A DNA stretch of 64,000 bases from positions 434,001 to 498,000 of the forward strand of contig CAXXES010000006.1 in assembly GCA_963677175.2 (NCBI GenBank), in the 5' to 3' direction. The notes beneath the pieces were generated by a model. That model saw only the letters and a program-made list of their open reading frames with translations, had not been told where the DNA came from and made no database searches. Below, one piece after another: positions 45,100 through 54,178 of the stretch. Numbering within the stretch: the stretch's first letter is position 1; each line of letters begins with the position of its first letter. Origin of the DNA: Sunxiuqinia sp963677175 (lineage in GTDB: Bacteria > Bacteroidota > Bacteroidia > Bacteroidales > Prolixibacteraceae). A program made the translations under genes and the position numbers.

Positions 45100-45629
45100 T
45101 GACTGAAGCACAACATCCCAACCAAGTTTTTAAATACTGCCCAAGTTGCGGTTCAACCCAGTTAAGACAAAGCGGCGACCGATCGAAAAAATGCCTTCAT
45201 TGCGGGTTTCATTACTTTTTCAATATCTCGGCAGCCGTGGCTGCCATTATTTTTAATGAAGAAGGAAAAATCATGCTCACCCGAAGAGCAATTGAGCCGC
45301 ATAAAGGCATGCTTGATTTTCCGGGTGGTTTTGTAGACCCCATGGAGACGGCTGAAGATTCACTGGCCCGCGAGTTAAAAGAAGAACTGGGTGCCGGGGT
45401 TAAAAAGATGGACTATTTTTGTTCTTTCCCAAATATTTATCCATTTGCAGGCATACAGGTGTACACCCTCGATATGGTGTTCACCGTTGAGTTGGAATCG
45501 ATGACCAACCTGAAGCCAATGGATGATATCTCGGCAATCGAATTTTATCATCCAGCCGAAGTGAACCTGGATGAGTTGCCGGCACAATCAATGAAAAATA
45601 TTTTAAAAAGATTAAATGAACACAGTTGA
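45099..45629 (+). CDS. NUDIX hydrolase with N-terminal zinc ribbon
   Basis: 176 residues. A zinc-ribbon (KYCPSCGS and KKCLHCGFH, two CxxC pairs) precedes the NUDIX fold. The NUDIX box is complete: GGFVDPMETAEDSLARELKE then ELG, with the REL-x-EE core. The arrangement is like NADH pyrophosphatase and related NUDIX proteins, but it lacks the NudC array as I see it, so the substrate is open: NAD(H), nucleotide sugars or other nucleoside diphosphate compounds. The ATG overlaps the stop of the esterase and its own stop overlaps the possible upstream start of the next gene. Confidence 0.9.
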   Translation: MTEAQHPNQVFKYCPSCGSTQLRQSGDRSKKCLHCGFHYFFNISAAVAAIIFNEEGKIMLTRRAIEPHKGMLDFPGGFVDPMETAEDSLARELKEELGAGVKKMDYFCSFPNIYPFAGIQVYTLDMVFTVELESMTNLKPMDDISAIEFYHPAEVNLDELPAQSMKNILKRLNEHS

Positions 45630-45630
45630 A

Positions 45631-47409
45631 ATGATCAAAGCACGCCTGGTAAACTTGAGGCTGCAAATGGAAAAGTCCAATATTCAGGCTTACTATTTTT
45701 CAGGAACTGATCCTCATCAAGGTGAGTATCTGCCGGCGTATTGGCAATCTCGTAGTTTTATCAGCGGTTTTACCGGATCGGCTGGCTTGGTTATCGTTAC
45801 CAAAGATAAAGCCGCTTTATGGACCGACTCACGCTATTTTCTACAAGCTGCCACCGAACTCGAAGGCACTGGCATTGAGCTTATGAAGCAGCGGGTCGCC
45901 GGCACTCCCGAGCCAGTCGAATGGTTAGCAACAACGCTTGAACACGCCAGTAGAGTAGGTACAGACGTTACCTGTTTGTCGGTTAATCAATACAACCAAC
46001 TCAGCAGCGATCTGGTTGCTAAAGGATTATCATTGAACGATGCCGGAGATTTACTGGCACCCAGCTGGAAAGACCGCCCGGCCCTACCAACGAATAAAAT
46101 TTTTGAACACGAATTGCAATTTGCCGGAACCAAACGAACTGATAAGTTCAAGGAAATCCTTCAGTTTGCAAAAGCGAACGGAGCCAATGCAACCGTTATT
46201 ACGGCATTGGATGATTTGGCCTGGACATTCAACCTGAGAGGAACGGACGTTGATTTTAACCCGATTTTTGTTGGCTTTGCTTTCCTTTCCGAAGACCAAA
46301 AGATACTTTTTGTTGATTCAATAAAAGTTGAATCAGACCTAGTTGATCAGTTAAGGGAAGAGGGCGTTGAGCTAAAAGAGTATATTGAGTTTTATGATTT
46401 CCTTTCGAACCTGAAAGATGACTGCGTGGTTATGCTTGATCCGGCGCGGACCAATCAGGCTGTGCGAACAGCTATTCCGCGCTTGGCAAGAATAATCGAG
46501 CAAATTTCTGTTCCGGCCTTGTTGAAAGCCCAAAAATCGACCTTCGAAATTATTCATATTCGGGAGACGATGAAAAAGGACGGCGCAGCGATGGTCAACC
46601 TGTTATACTGGTTGGATCAAACGGTTGGGAAGACGCCAATTACCGAATACGATGTGGTGGAGAAATTGGAATATTTTCGTTCGCAACAAGAAGGTTTTCA
46701 GGGAAACAGTTTCTACCCGATTGTTGGGTTGAATGGCAACGGAGCCATTGTTCATCGTTCGGTGACCAAAGAAACGGCAGCCAACATCAGCGATGAGGGA
46801 ATTTTGCTTTTCGATTCCGGAGGACAGTACTTGGGTGGCACAACAGACATAACACGCACCATTACTCTTTCAAAACCAACAACAAAACAAAAACAAGATT
46901 TCACCTTCGTATTGAAAGGAATGATTGGTTTAAGCATGGCACAATTCCCGGCAGGTACCGTTGGCAGCAACTTAGATGCTTATACCCGCATGCACCTATG
47001 GAAAAACGGGCTGAACTACGGTCATGGCACTGGTCACGGTATCGGTTATTTCCTGAATGTACACGAAGGGCCAATGAGCATTCGTCAGGAATACAATGAA
47101 CAAACCATTAAACCGAGGATGGTCATGTCGAATGAACCCGGTCTTTACCGCGAAGGAGAATATGGTCTTCGCGTTGAAAACGTCATTGTTTGCATAGAGA
47201 AAGAAGAAACACAGTTCGGCCGCTTTTTAGGTTTTGAAACGCTGACCTTGTGCCCGATCGATTTAAAACTGATTGATGAAAAATTGTTGACCACGGAAGA
47301 AATTGACTGGCTTAATCAATATCACCGGAACGTACGGAAGAAATTGTCACCGCTCCTGGAGAAAGAACAGCTTGACTTTTTGAAGGAACTCACCAGCGAA
47401 ATCGCATAA
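45631..47409 (+). CDS. pepP: Xaa-Pro aminopeptidase (aminopeptidase P, M24B)
   Basis: 592 residues from the ATG at 45631, just past the NUDIX stop; an in-frame ATG at 45616 would overlap that gene by 14 bases and is possible. This is the long M24B form: two N-terminal creatinase-like domains (QGEYLPAYWQSRSFISGFTGS and ALDDLAWTFNLRG), then the pita-bread catalytic domain with LFDSGGQYLGGTTDITRT (metal-binding Asp pair), YGHGTGHGIGYFLNVHE (His) and MVMSNEPGLYREGEYGLRVE (Glu ligands). It removes N-terminal residues before proline. Cytoplasmic; no signal peptide. Confidence 0.92.
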   Translation: MIKARLVNLRLQMEKSNIQAYYFSGTDPHQGEYLPAYWQSRSFISGFTGSAGLVIVTKDKAALWTDSRYFLQAATELEGTGIELMKQRVAGTPEPVEWLATTLEHASRVGTDVTCLSVNQYNQLSSDLVAKGLSLNDAGDLLAPSWKDRPALPTNKIFEHELQFAGTKRTDKFKEILQFAKANGANATVITALDDLAWTFNLRGTDVDFNPIFVGFAFLSEDQKILFVDSIKVESDLVDQLREEGVELKEYIEFYDFLSNLKDDCVVMLDPARTNQAVRTAIPRLARIIEQISVPALLKAQKSTFEIIHIRETMKKDGAAMVNLLYWLDQTVGKTPITEYDVVEKLEYFRSQQEGFQGNSFYPIVGLNGNGAIVHRSVTKETAANISDEGILLFDSGGQYLGGTTDITRTITLSKPTTKQKQDFTFVLKGMIGLSMAQFPAGTVGSNLDAYTRMHLWKNGLNYGHGTGHGIGYFLNVHEGPMSIRQEYNEQTIKPRMVMSNEPGLYREGEYGLRVENVIVCIEKEETQFGRFLGFETLTLCPIDLKLIDEKLLTTEEIDWLNQYHRNVRKKLSPLLEKEQLDFLKELTSEIA

Positions 47410-47597
47410 AAAAGAAGTGCTTGTCCCAAAAATCGAGATGTACTGATTATAGCAAAAACATGAGGGCACAAAGCAATAATCAACTATCCTGATTCGTACC
47501 GTTGTGTCTTCGTGTTTCAATTCTTCATTGAAAGATATACAATACAAACGGCCTGCCACCCAATGCAGTTCAAGGTCAATCCGGAGTAGCCTAAAGA

Positions 47598-47626
47598 AAG
47601 AGGCCGTCCTTTTAGGACAGCCTCTT
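47598..47626 (-). terminator. Terminator of rho, possibly bidirectional
   Basis: 13-base arms with one mismatch (AAGAGGCCGTCCT and AGGACAGCCTCTT) and a TTT loop. On the minus strand a T-rich tail (TTTCTTT) follows, suiting the rho transcript; the plus-strand tail (CTGTATTTT) is weaker. The 47410-47597 stretch between it and pepP holds no gene. Confidence 0.75.
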
Positions 47627-47653
47627 CTGTATTTTAATTTCTTTCTTATTTTC

Positions 47654-49363
47654 TTACTCGCTATTCATCGAGATTAGGAACTCTTCAACAGAATCGGTAC
47701 GCATCAGTCTGGTTTTGATGAAATCCATGGCTTCCAATGAATTCATATCAGCCAAATAATTCCGTAAGATCCAGATTCGGTCCATCATAGCTTTTGAAAG
47801 CAGTAAGTCTTCGCGACGTGTACTGGACGAAATAATATCCACAGCCGGGAAAATCCGTTTGTTCGACAATCTGCGGTCGAGCTGCAATTCCATGTTACCG
47901 GTACCCTTAAATTCTTCAAAGATTACATCATCCATTTTCGAGCCGGTTTCAGTCAAGGCAGTTGAAAGAATGGTTAACGAACCACCTTCCTCGATGTTAC
48001 GGGCCGCACCAAAAAAACGTTTTGGTTTGTGCAAGGCATTGGCGTCAACACCACCCGAAAGCACTTTGCCGGAGGCCGGAGCAACCGTATTGTAAGCACG
48101 GGCCAAACGGGTAATTGAGTCCAGCAAAATCACCACATCATGTCCACATTCAACCATTCGCTTGGCTTTTTCGAGTACCATGCCGGCAACGCGTACATGA
48201 CGTTCGGCAGGTTCATCGAAGGTCGATGAAATCACTTCGGCGTTTACGCTGCGCGCCATGTCGGTAACCTCCTCCGGACGTTCATCGATCAACAGAACAA
48301 TCATGTAAACTTCTGGATGATTGGCTGCAATCGCGTTGGCAACTTCTTTCAGCAACATGGTTTTACCCGTCTTTGGCTGAGCTACAATCAAACCACGCTG
48401 ACCTTTTCCAATCGGGGCAAACAAATCAACCACACGAGTTGATATATTGTCATGTCCGTTTCCCGTCAGGTTAAATTTTTCATTCGGAAATAGCGGAGTC
48501 AAGTGATCAAAAGGGACACGATCTCGAATGTAATCAGGTGTTCTTCCGTTGATTTCCTGCACTTTAATTAAAGGGAAGTATTTTTCGCCTTCTTTGGGTG
48601 GACGAATTGTTCCGGTAATCGTATCACCGGTTTTCAAACCGAACAGCTTAATTTGCGATTGAGAAACATACACGTCATCAGGCGAGTTCAGGTAGTTGTA
48701 GTCTGAAGAACGCATAAAACCATACCCGTCGGGCATAATCTCCAAAACGCCTGAATTGGTAATAATTCCCTCAAATTCGTACGATTTGTCAGAGCCACCA
48801 TTGCCATGCTTACCCTTATTTTCCCATTTTGGGTGTTTCGGTTTACGCTCTGGCTGCTCTTTCTTCTGCTCTTTTGGAGCTGCATGTTCTTGCGGGCCTT
48901 TCTCAGCCTTTTTTAAGGTTACAGTCGGTTTTTGAGTAGGCTGTTGTTGTTCTTTTGGCTCGTCATCCTTTTTGTCTTGAAGTTCATCCGGCTTATTGTC
49001 GGCTGCTTTTTCAGGAGTTTCGCCCGATTTCTTTGACTTGTCAAAAAACGAAGACGCTTTAATAACGGTTGTCCGTTTACGTTTTTTGTTGTTTGGTCCA
49101 TCCTGATTGTCTCCCTCGTCACCAGATGGTTTGTTTTTATTGTCCGCCCTGGGCTCGGTTCTGGTGTCAGGTTTGTTCTTTGGACCCCTGTCTTTCTTTG
49201 AAAAATCAGACTTTTTTTCAGAGGCGAGAATTGCCTGAGTATCTAAGATTTTATAAATCAGGTCTTGTTTTTTGAAAGATTCCACCTTCTTAACGTTAAG
49301 CTCCTTAGCGATATCCCGCAGTTCGGGAACCAACTTTTTGCTTAATTCAATAATGTCATACAT
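47654..49363 (-). CDS. rho: Transcription termination factor Rho with a large charged insertion
   Basis: 569 residues, longer than the usual 420. Rho N-terminal domain (LSKKLVPELRDIAKELNVKK), then about residues 48-188 of low-complexity sequence rich in Lys, Glu, Gln and Pro, a feature of Bacteroidota Rho and probably disordered and RNA-binding. The cold-shock-like RNA domain follows (EIMPDGYGFMRSSDYNYLN), then the ATPase: KGQRGLIVAQPKTGKTMLLK (Walker A), VILLDSITRLARAYN (Walker B) and GGVDANALHKPKRFFGAAR (Q/R loops). Divergent from the primary sigma gene, with a 370-base intergenic space carrying no gene that I can support. Core enzyme for factor-dependent termination. Confidence 0.97.
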   Translation of the reverse strand: MYDIIELSKKLVPELRDIAKELNVKKVESFKKQDLIYKILDTQAILASEKKSDFSKKDRGPKNKPDTRTEPRADNKNKPSGDEGDNQDGPNNKKRKRTTVIKASSFFDKSKKSGETPEKAADNKPDELQDKKDDEPKEQQQPTQKPTVTLKKAEKGPQEHAAPKEQKKEQPERKPKHPKWENKGKHGNGGSDKSYEFEGIITNSGVLEIMPDGYGFMRSSDYNYLNSPDDVYVSQSQIKLFGLKTGDTITGTIRPPKEGEKYFPLIKVQEINGRTPDYIRDRVPFDHLTPLFPNEKFNLTGNGHDNISTRVVDLFAPIGKGQRGLIVAQPKTGKTMLLKEVANAIAANHPEVYMIVLLIDERPEEVTDMARSVNAEVISSTFDEPAERHVRVAGMVLEKAKRMVECGHDVVILLDSITRLARAYNTVAPASGKVLSGGVDANALHKPKRFFGAARNIEEGGSLTILSTALTETGSKMDDVIFEEFKGTGNMELQLDRRLSNKRIFPAVDIISSSTRREDLLLSKAMMDRIWILRNYLADMNSLEAMDFIKTRLMRTDSVEEFLISMNSE

Positions 49364-49733
49364 ATTTTTTGAAAATTAATTACATCTATTAATGCTCGGA
49401 GGAGAATAGTAAAATGTTTTTTTTGGAAAATTATCTGGATAAAGTAAAAAATCGAATTACTCTGCAATATTAACGAATATGAAGCTATTCCCCAAAAAAG
49501 ATTTTATTTTCTCTGATTTTTTAATCTGCATGAGGTTAAATTTTTAAACAAAAAAACCTTTTTTTGGTTCAATCATATAGGAAATCAGCCAGTTTCCGGG
49601 CTATTTTGTATAGTTAATGAAAAAAAAAAGAATTCCTGCTAATTATAGGCTTTTATTATTTATTTTCACTTCGACAAGAATGATGACTGTTTTGCATTCT
49701 TTTTTTAACCTATTCATTTGATACCTCAGCCGC

Positions 49734-50600
49734 ATGAGACAGTTAAAGATTACCAAACAAGTAACCAATAGGGAGACCCTGTCGCTGGATAAGTACTTGC
49801 ACGAGATAGGAAAAGTCGACTTATTAACAGCAGAAAAAGAAGTCGAGTTGGCCAAACGCATCAAAAAGGGAGACCGTGCAGCTTTGGAAGCATTAATTAA
49901 AGCAAATCTCCGTTTTGTGGTTTCAGTATCCAAACAATACCAAAATCAAGGGTTAAGCCTCCCTGACTTAATAAATGAGGGAAATTTGGGCTTGATAAAA
50001 GCGGCCGAGCGTTTTGACGAAACCCGTGGGTTTAAATTCATTTCGTATGCGGTATGGTGGATTCGTCAATCGATTTTACAAGCTTTAGCCGAGCAATCGC
50101 GGATTGTACGGCTGCCACTTAATAGAATCGGATCAATCAATAAAATAAACCGAACGTTCTCGAAATTGGAGCAGGAGTATCAACGTGAACCCACTGCTGC
50201 AGAGGTCGCAAAAATTTTGGAAACCACAGCCGAAGTTGTTGAAGACTCCATGAAGCTGTCCAATCATCACGTGTCAATGGATGCTCCGATGCGTGACGAA
50301 GATGACAATAATCTGTACGATGTCATGCTGAATGATGAATCACCCAGCCCGGACGACGAACTGATGAACAACTCGCTAAAAAAGGAAATTGAGCGAACTC
50401 TGATGACTCTGGACGAACGAGAAGCTGAAATTTTGAAATACTACTTTGGCTTGGGTGGTTATCGTCAACACACCTTGGAAGAAATTGGTTCGCTTTTGAA
50501 CCTGACTCGTGAACGGGTGCGTCAAATAAAGGAAAAATCAATCAAACGATTGAAAAATAATTACCGGAACCGTTTGTTGAAGGCTTATTTAGGGCGGTAA
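49734..50600 (+). CDS. rpoD: Primary RNA polymerase sigma factor (Bacteroidota RpoD/SigA type)
   Basis: 288 residues, the short primary sigma of this phylum without region 1.1. Region 1.2 (LSLDKYLHEIGKVDLLTAEKE), region 2 (ANLRFVVSVSKQYQNQGLSL, DLINEGNLGLIKAAERFD, FKFISYAVWWIRQSI), region 3 (RTFSKLEQEYQREPTAAEVA) and region 4 (LDEREAEILKYYFGLGG, ETL-type helix LTRERVRQIKEKSIKRLK) are all present. It recognises TTTG / TAnnTTTG promoters, of which two clear examples precede the tRNA genes of this window. Its own leader is AT-rich, and a divergent gene is rho. Confidence 0.96.
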   Translation: MRQLKITKQVTNRETLSLDKYLHEIGKVDLLTAEKEVELAKRIKKGDRAALEALIKANLRFVVSVSKQYQNQGLSLPDLINEGNLGLIKAAERFDETRGFKFISYAVWWIRQSILQALAEQSRIVRLPLNRIGSINKINRTFSKLEQEYQREPTAAEVAKILETTAEVVEDSMKLSNHHVSMDAPMRDEDDNNLYDVMLNDESPSPDDELMNNSLKKEIERTLMTLDEREAEILKYYFGLGGYRQHTLEEIGSLLNLTRERVRQIKEKSIKRLKNNYRNRLLKAYLGR

Positions 50601-50648
50601 ATTACAAGTTTTCTATCGATTCTGATTTCCATTCAACCCGATAAAATT

Positions 50649-50656
50649 TACCTTTG
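50649..50656 (+). promoter_or_regulatory. Possible -7 box of rpe
   Basis: TACCTTTG fits the TAnnTTTG consensus, with TTTC at 50626-50629 as a weak -33. The start codon lies 17 bases further on, so the leader would be about 11 bases. Confidence 0.5.
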
Positions 50657-50673
50657 TGCTAAAATGTTAGCCC

Positions 50674-51327
50674 ATGACCACACGATTTGTAGCTCCATCT
50701 ATTTTATCAGCCGATTTTTTAAGATTAGGCGATGATATTGAAATGATTAATCAAAGTGAAGCCAATTACATTCACTGTGACGTAATGGACGGGGTTTTTG
50801 TGCCCAATATTTCGTTTGGAATTCCGGTGATTGAAAAAGTAGCTGAAGTAGCGACCAAACCGCTGGATGTGCATTTGATGATTTCCAATCCCGATCAATT
50901 CATCGTGCCGTTCCGGAAAGCTGGTGCTTCAATGCTGACGGTACATTACGAAACCTGCCCACATCTACACCGAACTGTGCAATCGATCAAAAATGAAGGC
51001 ATGAAAGCTAGTGTTTGTTTAAATCCACATACGCCGGTGCATTTACTTGACGATATTATCGTTGATCTGGATATGGTTCTCATTATGTCGGTTAATCCGG
51101 GGTTTGGAGGACAAAGTTTTATCAAGAATTCATACAAAAAAATACGCTTACTCAAGGAGTTGATCGTTTCAAAGAATCCCAAATGTTTAATTGAGGTTGA
51201 TGGGGGTGTGAATTTTGAGACCGGCGCTAACCTTTACGATGCTGGTGCTGATATTTTGGTTTCGGGAAGCTTTATTTTCAAATCCGATGATCCCATTGCA
51301 ACCATCCGGAAGTTTAAAAACCTGTAA
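50674..51327 (+). CDS. rpe: Ribulose-phosphate 3-epimerase
   Basis: 217 residues, a TIM barrel of the usual length. Motifs: PSILSADFLRLGDDIEMI, HCDVMDGVFVPNISFG (metal-binding His and catalytic Asp), LDVHLMI, MSVNPGFGGQSFI (phosphate site), and IEVDGGVNFETG with the second Asp. It interconverts ribulose 5-phosphate and xylulose 5-phosphate in the pentose phosphate pathway, downstream of gnd at 1973. A separate gene, convergent with the feoB-associated gene one base beyond its stop. Confidence 0.96.
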   Translation: MTTRFVAPSILSADFLRLGDDIEMINQSEANYIHCDVMDGVFVPNISFGIPVIEKVAEVATKPLDVHLMISNPDQFIVPFRKAGASMLTVHYETCPHLHRTVQSIKNEGMKASVCLNPHTPVHLLDDIIVDLDMVLIMSVNPGFGGQSFIKNSYKKIRLLKELIVSKNPKCLIEVDGGVNFETGANLYDAGADILVSGSFIFKSDDPIATIRKFKNL

Positions 51328-51537
51328 TTAATTTTGTTGATCTGCTTGTTCTGGGGAACATTCCGGGTTTGCACTTAAGCCTTTTAAAGAACATCCACTG
51401 TTACAGCTGTCACATTTTTCCACCTTGCTTTGGTTCGGGTTAGGCTTGTTTAATACAACGTACAACCGATAAAGTTTCCAAAGAACAACAGCCAGCGTAA
51501 TCAGCAAAATAAGGTATGTCAGAATTTCCTGTATCAT
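51328..51537 (-). CDS. FeoB-associated cysteine-rich membrane protein
   Basis: 69 residues from the ATG at 51537; a longer frame reaching 51708 would lie inside feoB and is not credible. One transmembrane helix (EILTYLILLITLAVVLWKLY) and a cytoplasmic tail with the cysteine cluster EKCDSCNSGCSLKG and NPECSP. This matches the FeoB-associated Cys-rich protein family, small partners thought to help ferrous-iron uptake, by an unknown mechanism. It starts 40 bases after the feoAB stop and surely belongs to the same operon. Confidence 0.9.
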   Translation of the reverse strand: MIQEILTYLILLITLAVVLWKLYRLYVVLNKPNPNQSKVEKCDSCNSGCSLKGLSANPECSPEQADQQN

Positions 51538-51577
51538 TAGTTTTATTAAAGGGTTTGATTCGGATTCTGATTCACTG

Positions 51578-54034
51578 TCAAAAAAACAGGCGTGCCAGAT
51601 GCAACGTTGTAAATGATAAAACCCACGCCAGAGCAGTGGTATAAAACATCGTAAAAAGGGCCCAATACAACTTCCCCGATTCGTTCTTAATGGTGGCAAT
51701 AACCCCAATGCAAGGAAAATAGATTAAAATGAAAATTAAAAAAGCAAGGGCTACCGGCACCGAAATAACTGGCTGTCCCTGTTTGGGACCCGATAAATAA
51801 CGTTCCTGCTGAAGTTTTTTTGTCAGACTGATGTCTCCTCCATCGTCAACCTGGTAGAGGACGCCCATGGTACTCACCACGATTTCCTTTGCTGGAAGAC
51901 CAGCCAAAACGGCTACGCTCATTTTCCAGTCAAAACCTAACGGACGCATGGCAGGCTCGATGAACTGGCCAATTTGTCCCAAATACGAATGTTGTAACCG
52001 GATGGCCTCCTGTTCCATTTCAAGCTGATGAAGACTTTCCGGATTACCGCTGGTGGTTAGATCGTCCCGGATGTGTTCGATTTGGGCTGACAGCTTTTCT
52101 GTTTCCGCCGTTTCGCGCGGAAAGTATCCTAAGGCCCATATAATGATCACCCCAATTAAAATGACGCCGGCAATTTTTTTCAAATACTGCCAGGTTTTAT
52201 CCCACATGTGGATCAGCACATTTCGGAACGTGGGAATTCGATATGGTGGGAGCTCCAGCACAAAAGGTGTTTCTTTGCTTTTGAAGATGGTCTTATTAAA
52301 GATTTGGGCAACCAAAAACGCGGTGAAGATTCCGGTAAAATAAATTCCCACCAAAACCAGGCCTGGGTTATTGGGAAAGAAAGCCGATATAAACAATACA
52401 TAAACCGGCAAACGCGCGCTACACGACATGAATGGAATAATGAGCATGGTGAGCATGCGGTCATTCGGACTTCGCAGTGTCCGGGTGGCCATAATGGCGG
52501 GGACATTACAGCCAAAACCCATGACCATGGGAATAAACGAACGTCCGTGTAATCCAAATGAATGCATGATTTTATCCATGATGAAAGCGGCTCGGGCCAT
52601 ATAACCCGAATCTTCCATGATGGAGATGAAAAAGAACAGGATTAAGATATTGGGCAGAAAAACCAATACGCTTCCGGTTCCATCGATAATTCCATTGGTC
52701 AATAAGTCGTGGAGCATGCCGGGCACCAGGACAGACGAAACAAATCCGCTGAGAGCACTCACCAGGTTTTCAATCCAGCCCATGGGATAACTACCCAAGG
52801 TAAACGTGCTGTAAAAAGCTATAAAAATAAGGACAATAAAAATTGGCATGCCCAACAGCGGATGGGTCAAAAAATGATCAATCTTTTCTGAACGTGACTT
52901 TCCGGTATTGATTTTTTGTTTGAAATTCTCTTTCAAGGCTCCGGCTATGAAACCATACTTCGCATCAGTAATAACCGTTTCAGTATCTTCATTGTACAGG
53001 GTTTCAATTCGCTTAGTTTCTTCCTTTGTAATGGCTTTTATATCATCAAAATTGGAATACCTCGACAGATTAAACAGGGTTTCGTTGTCTTTCTCCAATA
53101 ATTTCAATGCTAAAAAGCGGGACGAAATTTTATCCGTGATGGGTTTGTTTTCTTTAATCTTGGTCCGGATTCGCTGAATCGCTTTTTCGATCTCCTGCCC
53201 GTAGTTGATGTGGATGTGCCTGACAATGGGATCGCGGTCTTCATAAACATCAATGGCCTTACTAAGCAAGTCATCAATCCCTTTTCCTTTTGAACTAATC
53301 GTTGGAATAATGGGAATCCCCATCATTTTACCCATCGTTTCATAATTGAAGTTGCTTTCATTTTTCAGCAACTCATCATACATGTTCAGCGCGCAAACCA
53401 CCTTGATATCCATATCAATCAGCTGGGTGGTCAGAAACAGGTTTCGTTCCAGGTTCGACGAATCAATGACATTGATAACAATATCGGGCGTTTCCCTCCA
53501 AATGTATTTTCTAACATATATTTCTTCGGGGGAGTAGGCGGTTAATGAATAGGTACCGGGAAGATCAACCAAGTTGAACTGGTAACCATCTTTTTTGAAG
53601 GAAGCTTTTTTTGCGCTAATCGTTACTCCACTGTAGTTTCCAACATGCTCTTTCGACCCGGATAAAAAATTGAACAAGGTGGTTTTACCACAGTTCGGAT
53701 TTCCGACCAACGCAATGTTGATAATTTTGCCCTTTTCAGTAGCTGATTTTTTCAAAATCTCCTGATCAATAACTCCTTCGTAGTTGTTGCGAACCAGCTC
53801 TTCTGCTTCAAAAAAAGAGACCACTTCAATCAAACTGGCTTCCGATCGCCGCAAAGTAATGTTGTAATCCAGAATCTTGAACTCAATAGGACCTTTAAAG
53901 GGAGCATTTTTAATCACTTTTACTTCCTTTCCGGTAACAAATCCCATTTCCATGATTCTTTTTCTGAAAGAGCCATGTCCCAGAACCTTGGTTATTATTA
54001 CCGTTTCATTATTTTTTACCTCAGAAAGCCTCAC
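51578..54034 (-). CDS. feoB: FeoA-FeoB fusion, ferrous iron transporter
   Basis: 818 residues. Residues 1-75 are a FeoA-like SH3 domain (VLGHGSFRKRIMEMGFVTGK), fused to FeoB, an arrangement common in Bacteroidota. The G domain has G1 ALVGNPNCGKTTLFN, G2 in SGVTIS, G3 DLPGTYSL, and G4 NMYD. The membrane part carries the two Gate motifs, YMARAAFIMDKIMHSFGLHG and SFIPMVMGFGCNVPAIMATR, and further helices to the end. It imports Fe2+ across the inner membrane with GTP. The start codon is GTG (54032-54034). Upstream lie a -7 box and a 17-bp palindrome suggesting iron-responsive control. Confidence 0.95.
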   Translation of the reverse strand: MRLSEVKNNETVIITKVLGHGSFRKRIMEMGFVTGKEVKVIKNAPFKGPIEFKILDYNITLRRSEASLIEVVSFFEAEELVRNNYEGVIDQEILKKSATEKGKIINIALVGNPNCGKTTLFNFLSGSKEHVGNYSGVTISAKKASFKKDGYQFNLVDLPGTYSLTAYSPEEIYVRKYIWRETPDIVINVIDSSNLERNLFLTTQLIDMDIKVVCALNMYDELLKNESNFNYETMGKMMGIPIIPTISSKGKGIDDLLSKAIDVYEDRDPIVRHIHINYGQEIEKAIQRIRTKIKENKPITDKISSRFLALKLLEKDNETLFNLSRYSNFDDIKAITKEETKRIETLYNEDTETVITDAKYGFIAGALKENFKQKINTGKSRSEKIDHFLTHPLLGMPIFIVLIFIAFYSTFTLGSYPMGWIENLVSALSGFVSSVLVPGMLHDLLTNGIIDGTGSVLVFLPNILILFFFISIMEDSGYMARAAFIMDKIMHSFGLHGRSFIPMVMGFGCNVPAIMATRTLRSPNDRMLTMLIIPFMSCSARLPVYVLFISAFFPNNPGLVLVGIYFTGIFTAFLVAQIFNKTIFKSKETPFVLELPPYRIPTFRNVLIHMWDKTWQYLKKIAGVILIGVIIIWALGYFPRETAETEKLSAQIEHIRDDLTTSGNPESLHQLEMEQEAIRLQHSYLGQIGQFIEPAMRPLGFDWKMSVAVLAGLPAKEIVVSTMGVLYQVDDGGDISLTKKLQQERYLSGPKQGQPVISVPVALAFLIFILIYFPCIGVIATIKNESGKLYWALFTMFYTTALAWVLSFTTLHLARLFF

Positions 54035-54052
54035 CCACTATCTCCTCTATGC

Positions 54053-54069
54053 TAATTTGAATCAAATTA
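54053..54069. promoter_or_regulatory. Perfect palindrome between -7 box and feoAB start, candidate iron-responsive operator
   Basis: TAATTTGAATCAAATTA, a perfect 8-1-8 palindrome. A TATCTTTG -7 box is at 54081-54088 on the minus strand, so the palindrome would cover about +5 to +21 of the transcript, a repressor position. Candidate regulators are Fur- or DtxR-type proteins; neither is in this window. Confidence 0.65.
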
Positions 54070-54178
54070 AAATAATCGTGCAAAGATATTTAAGTTTTTA
54101 AAAAAGAATTGAAAAATAAGGGAAAAGCCGTGCCTGACTTTTGGATTACCTTAACTTTGCAAATTAAGAACAGCGCGT

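Noticed and set aside
51538..51708. N-terminal extension of the FeoB-associated protein
   Set aside because: The extension overlaps the feoB 3' end and adds only shadow sequence; the ATG at 51537 gives the normal family start.
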